From positions 62,001 to 126,000 of the forward strand of contig NW_026971079.1 in NCBI RefSeq assembly GCF_963678635.1: DNA of 64,000 nucleotides, in the 5' to 3' direction. Shown here piece after piece: positions 1 to 10,465 of the stretch. Position numbers and translations under genes: made by a program. The notes beneath the pieces are model-generated. The model did not search any database. It saw only the letters and a list, made by a program, of their open reading frames with translations, and was not told the DNA's origin. Source of the stretch: Symsagittifera roscoffensis. Its lineage: Eukaryota > Xenacoelomorpha > Acoela > Convolutidae. Numbering within the stretch: the first letter of the stretch is position 1; each line of letters begins with the position of its first letter.

Positions 1-1501
1 CTGAGCTTGGACCAACGGGAGCGGCTGCACCCGTTTCCATTGCCAGGGGCCCGAGGCAATTGGCGAGTGATTCGGGCACATTACCCCTCACTCTGCCCCC
101 TCCAGTCGAACTGGTCCGAGCCAGTGAGCTGGTTGTTCTCAATTCTTGCTCCATTTCCCCTACCTGCGTCTGGAACACGTCGTTTATCCAGCGTCTCCCT
201 TGCTGGTTGTTGAAATGTATACCACCTCCGGTGAGCGCGAGATGATCAATCATGCGCAGCATGTTCTCAAGATGCATAAGTCGCAGCTCGCTGGGATTGC
301 TTCTCACCAGACTGCGGGTCATCTCGTTCCACCGGGTCACGTTGCCGTTCATAAAATCCGCCACTGGCGTGCCCACCGCCGGGTTCTGCGGTATCGTGCA
401 CAACACTACGAGTCTGGGCCTGTATTTTTCCTTCAGTTCGTTCAGAAGGCAGACCAGTAGGGGCTCCCACTTGCCCTCTGAGGTTACAGGGGCCCTCGAG
501 ACGTCATTCGTCCCGAGCATTATCACCAACGTGTCTAGATGATCCTCGCCCTGGAACTCCATCATCTTGATGACCTGAGCCACGGAAGCTCCTCCAAAAG
601 ATAGAACAGTAGTCTGACCGTTGACAAAGATCTCAATCAGATCCCTCACTAATTTATCTCCTACAACCAAATGACAAATCCCTGGGGGAATTGCCTGGTT
701 GCTTATGGCGGCGTTCCAACCAATTCCATTCAAACAAGCTCGAGGATGCTGCGCGGCTACTTGCACGAACTGATTGCAAACCGTTAGGTTCTTCCTGATG
801 TCAACTACGTGGGCTTTCTGAGTCGCTCCGCCATGCGCAGTCCCCGTTGGTACTATGGCTCGGGGTATTCGCTCCGAGCTACTTGAGGAACGATCAAGGC
901 GTTGGGAAGGGACGACCTTACTCAGCGTCCGGCCAGTGGTCCTGATGATCTCATTCACTGCTGCTCTGGCCACCTGACTGAACGACTCTTGAAACTGGGG
1001 AGCCAGATAGGTATCTGAAGGATCCGGTATCGTGTTTCTCGGGTTCGGAGCAGACTGTGATGTCTGCTGAGGAGCCTCGGGCTCTCTCGGTGCGCACAGA
1101 TCCTGTGCCTTCGTTCTGGGACGTGTGTCCCTGGATCTCTCCGAGGAGTTCATCGTCGCCAGAACCTCCGGTGACACTTGGCTCACCCTTGCCATATATA
1201 GCTCCTTCAGGTGTTTTATCTCTTCTTCCTTGAAGGCCATTTGCAGATCTTCGAACTTCTTTTTCCATTCGTCTCTTTCTAGAGCTATTGCTCTGTACTC
1301 CTGCAGCTTGGCACACAGCTCGCTCTGATCCTTATTCTTCATCTCCAACGTCTCGATCGTCTCCGAGGTCTGGATCTCTACCTCGTTCATCCTCACCCTC
1401 TTCAGTGGAGGGGCAGCTGTTGGAGAATCTACTGAGTGTGACGGGCCCGGTCCATCACGTAGTCTCTTTGCTCCGATGAGCGGCTGTACTGGTTGGGCAT
1501 C
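1..1501 (-). pseudogene. Gag-like protein with coiled coil and SGNH-hydrolase-like domain (partial, open at left edge)
   Basis: Reading leftward from about 1501, one minus-strand frame stays open to base 1, so the gene continues outside the window. It begins with a charged, coiled-coil-prone stretch (about 1190-1380). A Ser/Pro-rich linker follows, then an alpha/beta domain between about 800 and 150. That domain shows SGNH-type blocks: VVGDKLVRDL (block I position, with Lys where the catalytic Ser of GDS would be), LGTNDV (block III, GxND) and GGGIHFN (block V, with Gly where the Asp of DxxH would be). The fold is recognisable but the catalytic Ser and Asp both appear absent, so esterase activity is doubtful. 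Such domains occur in structural proteins of some invertebrate retroelements. The frame is closed upstream by a TGA at 1502-1504, beside a small local duplication. It may be the gag of a second element or part of the gypsy family to its right. Confidence 0.6.
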
Positions 1502-1581
1502 TCACCTAGCCGGTGATGGCGGAGCTGTACTGGTTGGGCATCTACATTGAACAGGTAGGGGCATCTCACCTAGCCGGTGAT
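1486..1581. repeat. Short local duplication
   Basis: The words TGTACTGGTTGGGCATCT (from 1486 and from about 1527) and CTCACCTAGCCGGTGAT (from 1500 and from about 1565) each occur twice. They form a 40-65 bp imperfect tandem duplication that coincides with the frame break in the Gag-like gene. Confidence 0.7.
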
Positions 1582-1943
1582 CCCTCTGCTCGCCTAGTCG
1601 CGGCTGACGAGCCAAGTCGTGACCAGACCTTTCTCCTCGCCGCCATCGCATTAGTCGGTTTCGATCTCTCTCGGCGGTCCCGGACTCACCCAAGGCCATC
1701 TACATCCGTGGGGCGATTCCCTCGACCCTCTCGTCCTAACGCGTTGAGGAGCGCGACCACAAACATCGCCAGTCCCGGGTCTTCTTGTGCAAAGTCACAG
1801 TAAATCAGCCGCTGATATATCTCGTCCAGTGTCGCTCCTAGACTCGCTGAGAGGAATTCCATCAAATCATTCGTGTCACCCATCTTCCTATAGTTTATCC
1901 TTCGTCGTAGTGTCCCTTTTGACTTGTTAAATTCAATAAACAA
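1502..1943 (-). pseudogene. N-terminal part of the same Gag-like gene, frameshifted
   Basis: An ATG at 1943 opens a short minus-strand frame that stops at 1686. It includes a helical stretch with MGDTNDLMEFLSASLG and LAMFVVALLNALGRE. The reading then continues in another frame (1699 to 1502, Arg-rich), which stops at the small duplication near 1500. The simplest reading is one Gag-like N terminus broken by a frameshift near 1690 and by the duplication. No family can be named for this part alone. Confidence 0.4.
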
Positions 1944-2669
1944 AATGAATCAATCAAGATCTAAAAAGCAAGTCACGACCTAAAACCATCCTTTCATGCC
2001 GTTTCATTTCTAGGGTAAAACATCATTCACATCTTTTAAAAACGATCCATTGAAATTTTTTTTTGTTCTTGATTTAAAAACTAGCACCAAGGTGGATCGT
2101 CTACCTGTAACCTTATCAAGATAACACAAATGAGCGCTGTCACCTTCAGTACCTGGAGTGTTCCAGGTATCTTATGATACAAACATCACATAAAACATAA
2201 CCTAACAATAACATAACACATAGACGTCACATATTCACACTGTTACATAAAACATGATCCCTAGTAGCTAACCTAAGACTTAATATTAATACCTATACAG
2301 TGAACTTGATAAAAACCACTCATCGCCGAATGCAACTCCTAGCATACGCTCAGATAGTATTTTTTATGTAAGTAAACCTCTATGTCAGTTTCCGAAAATA
2401 TCACGTGTACAAGGGCATATAACTCTCTCGGATGTAGCTTTTCTATTGGGATCATAGACTGGTAACTAGAGAGAGGTCACTGCTCTCTCAACCAGAAAAT
2501 CCCTAAGTCGAGTCAAGGCCAATTCCAAGCTCTCTGGATTTACGTGTTGCTTATCAGTGGTCTTGGTGACCAGGAAACACAAATGTTTCCCTGGTATCTG
2601 TGATGCAACAGGGGGCAGTGCTATCATCCCTCTGTTTCCATAAAAACTCTATATTCTTAAGCTCTCTTC
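1944..2669. other. AT-rich non-coding interval
   Basis: No convincing coding frame is visible between the Gag-like gene and the gypsy remnant. A 3-prime LTR would be expected about here for the minus-strand gypsy element. I could not match this stretch by eye to the leader/LTR-like block at 12.7-14.3 kb, so an LTR is not claimed. Confidence 0.5.
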
Positions 2670-2757
2670 TCAAGTCAGCCGGGCCTCTGTTTCCATAGAA
2701 AGATGCCTCTGTTTCCATAAAAACTCTATATTCTTATGCTCTCTTCTCAAGTCAGCC
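2632..2757. repeat. Direct repeat of about 50 bp
   Basis: CTGTTTCCATAAAAACTCTA followed by a TATTCTTA(A/T)GCTCTCTTCTCAAGTCAGCC tail appears at about 2632-2680 and again at about 2706-2757, separated by 25 bp. It overlaps the extreme 3-prime end of the gypsy-derived reading frames. Confidence 0.75.
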
Positions 2758-3087
2758 GCTAGTGCTGTTCTGAAGCTTACATCCGCGGGTATCGCTATAG
2801 CGCATGTACGTTCCGTGAGTATGAAATCGTTGTCCGTTATGACAAAATTGTTTGAATAATGGTTCGGTAGGTCAAAATAAGATTCAAAAATTTGTCTAAA
2901 AGGTATTTTTTTTAGCGTTCTCGCCATCTGTTTCCAGTTCTCCGGCTTTTCTTGCCGATTTTAATTTTTTAATGATCAGATTTTCGATGTGGGTGAGTCC
3001 TACTACCACTCCCCGTACAAAAATATACATCGACGTCCCCGTCGACCGCCCAAAGTCGAGCAGATCGAGGTTGGATTGGAGGGCCAA
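2670..3087 (-). pseudogene. C-terminal extension of the gypsy polyprotein, frameshifted at an A/T run
   Basis: Minus-strand frames at 3087-2896 and 2927-2670 overlap. They look like one reading frame broken at an eight-base T run near 2908-2915 (plus strand). The upstream piece begins in the tail shared with the duplicated unit. The downstream piece (with LPNHYSNNF and ALAADLRREHKNIEF) is not recognised. Because the duplicated unit ends inside this region, this side probably shows the original 3-prime context of the element. Confidence 0.4.
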
Positions 3088-4327
3088 CTAGAGCGATCCA
3101 GTTGGACTCGTATTGTCATGGCTGACGTATTTGATGCCGTCTTTATCGACGACCTGAATCGTCATGATTGTCTCTTTATGATCTGCCGGCAGATCATGGA
3201 GCCATTCGAGCACTCGCAAGTTCGTTAGTTTTTGCTCATGAGTCTGCTCCGCCTCTGGTTCGAACTCTACTTCTGGTTCGGAGCGATCGTCCTGATCCAT
3301 GTCATTCACCAAGTCGATCTCTTTTGGCACCGCTACTTCATCCAGTCCTACCAGCGAGTCCATCATATCACTCAAAACTATCCTGTCTATGACGAAATCC
3401 TCGCCATACGGGTTGAAATTTTTCTTGTTCCTTCCTTTCGTGCCCTGCCGTGTCTCCATGGCGAAGGGAAGGTCAGGCTGTACTCCATTGTCAATTTCAG
3501 TTTGTTCTGGGCAGTCCCAGTCCTCTTCGACATAAGGTAGAGTTTCGTCGTCCACCTCCACTTGCTCGGTCAACTCCAGGTCCAGTGGCAGATCGCAATT
3601 ATCCACCACCTCATTCCCGTCGTTTTTGTCACACGTACCCCTATTCATTCTCTCACAAGCAGGATCCACTATCAAATAGTCTCCCTCTTGCATGACCGCT
3701 GGGATGCACCAGTCCTCTGATGAGGCATTGTGCGGTTTGATGTTTTCGTAATGAGCTGCTCTTCCGGTGCTCAATCGACAAAAACGACCTCCTTGGTGCA
3801 CTTCTGTTATTTGAAATGGGCCGCGCCATTTTTTAAAATAAATGTTTGGTTCCTTTTGGTGGAACTACTTCCTGGAACACCCAGACGTAATCGCTGACTG
3901 AGTAGGCTTTTGCATCTGCAGTCTTTTTATCAAATCCCCTCTTTTGTCTAATTTACGCCTGTTGCGTGTTCCGCCTGCATAAATCATTGAGGTCCTGCTG
4001 CCTTCTGATAACATCACGCACGTACGTTTGTGGTGCTGTTTTCTTCCCTTCATACTCAGGGTAGAAGAACGGCAACGGAAGAGCTTTTTCCTGACCAGTT
4101 AGCATCATATGCGGACTTATTCCCGTGGTGGAATGCTCTGTGCTGTTGTAAGCTCCCATCACTTGCGGCAAGTGTCTATCCCAGTGATCCATGTAGGGTG
4201 AGCAATAAACTCTCAACATGGATACCAGCGTGTGATTTTGCCTTTCAACTAGGCCATTCGTTTGTGGGTGATAAGTGGTCGAGTGGGCCTGTGCAACCTG
4301 CGATCTCTTCATTAACTCCTTCGTGAG
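2981..4327 (-). repeat. Tandem duplication copy 1 of the gypsy integrase C terminus
   Basis: The segment starting TTTTCGATGTGGGTGAGTCC at 2981 is repeated from 4359, and its other end (ATTAACTCCTTCGTGAG at about 4311-4327) recurs at about 5702-5718. Unit length is about 1.35-1.38 kb with an offset of 1378-1391 bp. It encodes, on the minus strand, integrase residues from the D-D-E glutamate region to the acidic tail. The copies differ by scattered substitutions and small indels. One example is a gap near 3080-3090 relative to copy 2. Confidence 0.85.
3088..3801 (-). pseudogene. Gypsy integrase C-terminal region and acidic tail (copy 1)
   Basis: A 237-residue minus-strand frame begins in the GPY/F-like module (HQGGRFCRLSTGRAAHYENI, the end of the integrase C-terminal domain). 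It continues into an acidic, Pro/Glu-rich tail (EVEFEPEAEQTHEQ) and ends near 3088. In the intact element this would be the C terminus of Pol, not an independent protein. The upstream integrase part is out of frame, at about 3865-4053. Confidence 0.6.
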
Positions 4328-4358
4328 GTTGAGTCCTTCGTGAGGGTGAGTCCCCACA

Positions 4359-5718
4359 TTTTCGATGTGGGTGAGTCCTACTACCACTCCCCGGACAAAA
4401 ATATACATCGACGTCCCCGTCGATCGCCCAAAGTCGAGCAGATCGAGGTTGGATTGCGGAACGCGTAGAGGGCCAACTGGAGCGATCCAGTTGGACTCGG
4501 TTTTGTCATGGCTGACGTATTTGATGCCGTCTTTATCGACGACCTGAATCGTCATGATTGTCTCTTTATGATCTGCCGGCAAATCATGGAGCCATTCGAG
4601 CACTCGCAAGTTCGTTAGTTTTTGCTCATGAGTCTGCTCCGCCTCTGGTTCGAACTCTACTTCTGGTTCGGAGCGATCGTCCTGATCCATGTCATTCACC
4701 AAGTCGATCTCTTTTGGCACCGCTACTTCATCCAGTCCTACCAGCGAGTCCATCATATCACTCAAAACTATCCTGTCTATGACGAAATCCTCGCCATACG
4801 GGTTGAAATTTTTCTTGTTCCTTCCTCTCGTGCCCTGCCGTGTCTCCATGGTGAAATGAAGGTCAGGCTGTACTCCTTTGTCAATTTCAGTTTGTTCTGG
4901 GCAGTCTCAGTCCTCTTCGGCATAAGGTAGAGTTTCGTCGTCCACCTCCACTCGCTCGGTCAACTCCAGGTCCAGTGGCAGATCGCAATTATCCACCACC
5001 TCATTCCCGTCGTTTTTGTCACGCGTACCCCTATTCATTCTCTTCACAAGCAGGATCCACTATCAAATAGTCTCCCTCTTGCATGTCCGCTGGGATGCAC
5101 CAGTCCTCTGCTGAGGCATTGTGCGGTTTGATGTTTTCGTAATGAGCTGCTCTTCCGGTGCTCAATCGACAAAAACGACCTCCTTGGTGCACTTCTGTTA
5201 TTTGAAATGGGCCGCGCCATTTTTTAAAATAAATGTTTGGTTCCTTTTGGTGGAACTACTTCCTGGAACACCCAGACGTAATCGCCGACTGAGTAGGCTT
5301 TTGCATCTGCAGTCTTTTTATCAAATCCCCTTTTTTGTCTAATTTACGCCTGTTGCGTGTTCCTCCTGCATAAATCATTGAGGTCCTGCTGCCTTCTGAT
5401 AACATCACGCACGTACGTTTGTGGTGCTGTTTTCTTCCCTTCATACTCAGGGTAGAAGAACGGCCACGGAAGAGCTTTTTCCTGACCAGTTAGCATCATA
5501 TGCGGACTTATTCCCGTGGTGGAATGCTCTGTGCTGTTGTAAGCTCCCATCACTTGCGGCAAGTGTCTATCCCAGTGATCCATGTAGGGTGAGCAATAAA
5601 CTCTCAACATGGATACCAGCGTGTGATTTTGCCTTTCAACTAGGCCATTCGTTTGTGGGTGATAAGTGGTCGAGTGGGCCTGTGCAACCTGCGATCTGTT
5701 CATTAACTCCTTCGTGAG
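4359..5718 (-). repeat. Tandem duplication copy 2 of the gypsy integrase C terminus
   Basis: This is the partner of 2981-4327. It is continuous on its high-coordinate side with the rest of integrase (5719 onward), so this side preserves the original upstream context. The junction between copies (4328-4358) contains a short repeated fragment with GTGAGTCC words, consistent with a slippage or unequal-exchange junction. Confidence 0.85.
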
Positions 5719-6492
5719 ATCGCCCATGAATGCTTTGCCATTGTCCGATTAGAATGTGATGGGGCAGCCGCGCCTCGCTATCCACACATTTATCAAGTGA
5801 TTGCACTTTTCATCCGCTGATGCTGTCATGCAGGGGGCTGCCTCTGCATATTTTGTGAAATGATCGATCATTACCAGCACCTGATTGTAGCCCGTGGCTG
5901 TCATGCATATCTTCTGATGATCAATTTGCACTACTTCGTTGAATCCCGATGACTCTATTGACTGCAGAGGGAACCTTAGTTTCCTGGGATCCTTCGCCTG
6001 TTGACACGACAAGCGTGCAGAGATCCACTTTTCACACGCATTCTTCAAACCAGGCCATTCGAATCGTTTCTGTATCCTGTTGTACACTATGTCCACGCCT
6101 TGATGGCCCATCTGATCATGTGAACGAAAGAGCAATTCGGTCTGGTATAACTGTGGCAACACTATTGAATTATACTTGTAAAGAACCTTGTTCTCTTCCT
6201 TGCGTTTACAGGCTACGATTCAGTTTTTGTTCAGGTACAACAGATCTTTTCTCTTCGTGTAAAATTGCTTCAAAATCGTATAGTTGTCTTCCTCTAAATC
6301 TCCTTTGTCAGGTGCCCCGTTCTCAATCCATCTTTTCAGATTGCTCGTCATTCTATCATTTCTATGAGCCCTTAGGAGATCCGACAGCCGGTATCTGGCT
6401 TTCAGATATGTCTTTACCACGTTCAATTGTCCGCTTATTACCTCCGGGGCGTGGGTATCATCCATCAACTTGACACACCATATCTTCTTCAA
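5344..6492 (-). pseudogene. Gypsy integrase, zinc-binding and catalytic core
   Basis: Minus-strand frames 6492-6220, 6162-5749 and 5727-5344 are all in one frame, separated by single stops. The first part is a helical N-terminal region. The second has the H-H-C-C zinc-binding module (HDQMGHQG ... CEKWISARLSCQQ) and the first catalytic Asp in VVQIDHQKI. A stop at 5749-5751 directly precedes SDNGKAF, which carries the second Asp. The third part has HPQTNGLVERQN with the catalytic Glu. The D-D-E core is therefore readable but interrupted by at least two nonsense codons. Reading past CRRNTQQA requires a further frame change. Confidence 0.8.
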
Positions 6493-6615
6493 TTCAAAAG
6501 TATTGCTTCCTGCACAGATGGCTCCAGATTGGTACGGACGACCGTACCATGTTGCGGTAATCTGGTTGGGTGTACGACACCGCTATCAGTTCAATATCAT
6601 CTGCGGCATTGTCCC

Positions 6616-7813
6616 CTACAGTGCCCTCCTCATCAGAAGTATACCTGTCTCTGTCCGGGTCCTGATGCATTTCCCGGTCCAGCCCGCGCTGTTTCTATTC
6701 CACCAACAAGGAATTGATCGCAATCTCCGAAAGATCAGAATTGGAAGTAGTCTCCGAGTACTGGAATGGAATGTGTTCTCCCAGGACTGGGGCCTCGAGT
6801 CATCACTCGAGCCGATGGATTCCACATCATTATGTTCCGATCTGTCTGTGATGTTTCTCGACTCCTCAGACAAAACTTTGTCCCTTGGTCGCTCTGAACC
6901 CGGCTCCCCGGACAACATTCTGTACTTTGGTTGTCCCAACATTGTCTCCACGGATAAGTCGTCCTTTACGGGCTCGAAAGTGCCTGTGTCTCCGGACATT
7001 GTCTCGTCCCCGGATGAACGATCCAAGCTCGGTTCGTACTCTTCCCTTGCATCCGTAAATTGTACTTTTCTCGTGAAGCTAGATTTCGACTTGACCCTGA
7101 CTTCTTCAGTAGCTTGGAACTGGGTCGATGTCCCACGTTCTGTGATTGAAGTCCTCAACAAGACATCCTTTCGGCATTGAGTTCACAAGCTGGTTCACTA
7201 TCGACCGGCGATCCCGTTCAACATCGCGACTTAGAATGCTCACTTGCCTCTTCTCCGTTCTCTCAGTGACGGTCAACCGTTGGATGGTTTCCATCCACTC
7301 ACGATCATGCCTGTCCACTTTTCTATCCAGCAAGTCACGGAGCTTCCCCATGACGTCCGGCGCCACGTTCAATGTCCTATTTAGCAGGGCTATGCTGTTT
7401 ATACCCACCCTGGTAAGCTCTTGCTGCACCAGATTGGATCGGACTAGCAGATCCAGCGGGACAGGATCACCCCTGGTCGATACTTTTATTTCAGCGGCCG
7501 TCTCCACCGGAAGTTCAGAGTGTCCTGGTATGGGGTGCCCTGACTTGTCCAGCCACCTGGTGAGTGGTAGTTTATCGTAGATCTCCTTATCTAGAAATGA
7601 AAATCCGTCTTTGTTTTCTGCCTGATTGGCCTGCTTCTCTTCTAGGCGCTCATAGAATTCTGTCTTTTTACTGAGGCTATCAGCATTCTGGTGCTTGTCA
7701 CGGGTACGGTGCTCTATGATCATGTGGTATCCATCCAGGCGCATCCATCCAACCAATATAACTTTGGTTCCTCCAACCAAATTGGTCCATCCAACTTTGG
7801 TCCATCTATCCAA
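6616..7813 (-). pseudogene. RNase H end and linker before integrase
   Basis: The frame 7813-7106 begins with the end of RNase H (DGYHMIIEHRTRDKHQNADSL, with the H..N.AD signature). A long hydrophilic linker follows, with no recognised domain. A second minus-strand frame at 7161-6616 appears to continue the linker (Ser/Glu-rich) after a frameshift. This spacer lies between the RNase H and integrase modules of the gypsy polyprotein. Confidence 0.55.
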
Positions 7814-7860
7814 CCAATATATTCATCCAACCAATATAACTTTGGTCCATCGAATAGGTT
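7735..7860. repeat. Short tandem repeats (CCAACCAATATAACTTTGGT-type) within RNase H
   Basis: Words such as CATCCAACCAATATAACTTTGGTCC recur three to four times in imperfect tandem between about 7735 and 7860. They insert extra sequence into the RNase H coding region, breaking it between 7806-8084 and the part starting near 7720. Confidence 0.7.
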
Positions 7861-8084
7861 TTCAGCCAGGCAAGGGCACGATTATCCACGCGCAACTTGA
7901 ATGGAGCACTCCCCAAGTAGGCCCTGTATTTTCCCATTTCCGCTTTTGGTGCGCCATACTCCATCTCAGTATCGCTCAGGACCTTACTTCCATAGGCTAT
8001 CGGACGGAGAACCGTTCTCCCGTTCGACTCTTGCTCCTGGTGAAGTATAACTGATATTGCTTGATATCGCAACCACTGACGCAT
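7806..8084 (-). pseudogene. Gypsy RNase H domain fragment
   Basis: This minus-strand frame has RPIAYGSKVLSDTEMEYGAPKAE and FKLRVDNRALAWLK, typical of the Ty3/gypsy RNase H (the second block carries a conserved Asp). It lies between reverse transcriptase and the linker, as expected. The N-terminal Asp-containing strand is only partly readable and the far end is disturbed by the short tandem repeats. Confidence 0.7.
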
Positions 8085-8347
8085 CCATGTCTAACACAAA
8101 CATCCCCTTCTCTGTTGTCATGCATGGGGTTTATCTTATCGGCGTATCCCTTGATGAATTCTCGATATTAGTTAGCAAACCCCAAAAAGCTCATCAGTTG
8201 TGTGTCTGTCTTAGGTGACTTCTAGGTCAAAACCGCCACGACCGCTTCGAGATCCGGTCTCACTCCATGCTTATCCACCAGGTGGCCCAGATATTTTATG
8301 GAGTCTCTGAGGATTTCATACATTGAGGGTTTACACTTCAGGCCCGC

Positions 8348-8904
8348 CTACTTCATGCAAGTAAACACCTCATCCAACCTCTCTATGTGATCCTCTAGGG
8401 TCGGCGTTGCAATCACGACATCATCGACATAACACATGATGAGGTTCCCGTATTTCTTTGTTACAATCGTGAGTGCCTGAGCCATAAGTCGCTGGAATGT
8501 GGCTGTCGCATTGCACAATCCGAACGGCATCCTCTTCCAATGGAACAATCCCAGCTCTCCCGATCTTGCTTTCTGAGTGGCACTTGTCAGAACGCAGAGC
8601 CTAAATCCAACGTCGTGAAGAACTTTGCGTCCCCCAGCTTGGAGAGGCTCTCGGGAAAAATCGAACAACTAGACAACCCATCATCTGTCTTCGACTTCAT
8701 TGAAAACAATTTCTTAGCAGATTTCAATTCATTTATTCTCTTCAGTATACATTCCTGTTTCGCGTGCAAGGGACATTTAGTTACATCAAACTTTTTCAAG
8801 TTCTCCACACTCTGAAAGTCTGTGTTCAGAGGCAATGCGTAGCCAAGTTTCTTTCCCCTCTGTATTGTCACCGTAATTGCTTCTGTGATCAACAACACAC
8901 TCAC
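8348..8904 (-). pseudogene. Gypsy reverse transcriptase fragment
   Basis: Two overlapping minus-strand frames (8904-8587 and 8668-8348) carry reverse-transcriptase landmarks: KFFTTLDL (motif A region), WKRMPFGLCNATATFQRLM (motif B region) and CYVDDVVIAT (catalytic YVDD). They are in different frames, so a frameshift lies near 8590-8668. Part of the fingers region before motif A seems shortened. It therefore cannot encode an active enzyme. Confidence 0.85.
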
Positions 8905-9052
8905 ACACAGTCCGCTCTGAGTGAGTGAGAAAAGTCTTCCTAAAATAGCCGAGCTCTTACTATTTGATTTGGTACCAGACCCACCTGTCTGTCATTACTG
9001 AGTTTATTTAGATTCCTCATCCTAAACGTCGCTACCACGGCTTGGTTTGGTT

Positions 9053-9757
9053 TCAATCTAACTTTTCGATCCAGAAAAATTGGCACTTAGCCTGGTTAAT
9101 TAAGATCTTATTAAGAGGTTTCTTTTCATACTTCCTCTCAGGATCTTTGATCCTAATCAACCCGTCGTTGTGGTCGATCGTGACATCAAAGTTGCGTACG
9201 AAGTCCCTCCCCAGGATGAATTGGTCGGATTCGTCCAAATTTCCCACTATCAGGAAGCTCATTCAAAGATGTCTTCCTCCAAGCTGCAGTGATTTAATCG
9301 GGGTCCGCCCTGTCACATAGATTGCTCCCTGATTGGCAGCTGCCAGTCTGATGTTTGTCGGTATAAGATCCGACCTGTCAAAGCACATATCAGACCAGGT
9401 GCTGACTGGAATGACGCTGACCACTGCACCCGTGTCTAACAGTCCTTTTACTGAAAGTTGTCTGCCCTGCACATCTAGCACATGTGCTGCCAGATCGGCT
9501 CCGCAACCTATGTGGAACGCATCCTGTTCAAGCATGGCATTGTGCCCGATTCCTCGCACCTTCAGCTCTTCTTGACCAATGTGTATCCGGCCTATCTGAT
9601 CACTCGCATCAGTCACGTGAGCCTTCCTGTAGATATTAATGCCGTCCACATTCATCAGAATCGGATATGGGCCATGGACTTCGATGTAATGTCCATCCAG
9701 TCTCATTAGCCTTGGACCTCCTGTCGTGAGCAGCGCTCGCACCGCCCTGAAGTCCAA
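9053..9757 (-). pseudogene. Gypsy aspartic protease
   Basis: In one minus-strand frame, 9757-9263 contains KGLLDTGAVVSVIP, the retropepsin active-site DTG loop. After a stop at 9263, 9262-9053 contains FILGRDFVRNFDVTIDH, matching the ILGxDF strand near the protease C terminus. The stop is the only break between the two. Position between Gag and reverse transcriptase is as expected. Confidence 0.8.
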
Positions 9758-9778
9758 CTCGGGATCCTTCTCCCTCAG

Positions 9779-10306
9779 TTAGTCCGCATAAATGTCCAGG
9801 TGTACCAGCGTGATCTCGGACGGTTCACTCAAGTTCTTGACCACCTGGTGTCCTGCGACCAAAATAATGGACATTATTTTCGTTCCTTCTTTCGTCATGC
9901 CAAAGTTTTTACCCGATATAACATTTAGCTTTAGTCCCGGCTTTCTAGATTCCTGCTTGTCTTCTTCTTTTGTTGTTTTCCCCGGAATGTCAAATTTTTC
10001 CCGAAGATCTGTGCTTTCCAGTTCCGACCTTACCCATTGTTCAACTTCCTTCGTGGCTAGCTCCTGTTGGACATTCTGTAACGCTGTCCTCGCCGCCAAG
10101 CCATAATCCACCTTGAGCGGGCCGGCCGACTCTGCCTCCAGGCTCGAGGCTACCACCTCATTAGGCAAGTTCTTCACCTTCTTAGTCGTAAAGGTGCTTG
10201 GTGTCGTTTCTTTTCTCCGAGACTCAGCCTCGTTCATCAGACGTGCTCGACTGGCTTTGACGCCTGAAAGCGCCTCTTCATGACGGGGATGTTTTGCGTC
10301 CGCCAC
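9779..10306 (-). pseudogene. Gag-protease linker of the gypsy element
   Basis: A 175-residue minus-strand frame lies in the same frame as Gag and protease. It is charged, with Lys/Glu-rich stretches and SGKNFGMTKEG. No domain is recognised. It sits between the zinc knuckle (10466) and the protease (9757), bounded by stops at 10466 and 9779. Confidence 0.5.
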
Positions 10307-10465
10307 TGTATCCCAAACTTAAATGCAATTCGACTTGAATTGTCCCTCAAAATTACAGAAGAAGCAACTCGGTCCATACTTCATTATGAGTCCTCTGACG
10401 TACACCTCATGGTCCTCGTCAGTCGCGTCAACGTCATCGAGAATGTGGCCTATTGCCTTCATGTT

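Noticed and set aside
1944-2980. A 3-prime LTR for the gypsy element
   Set aside because: Expected by position, but no long match to the leader-side block at 12.7-14.3 kb was found by eye and no TG...CA ends could be paired.
3168-6717. Plus-strand open frames across the gypsy region (for example 3232-3540, 5949-6473, 6470-7180)
   Set aside because: They lie opposite clear gag-pol domains on the minus strand, have no domain signal and repeat only because the segment is duplicated.
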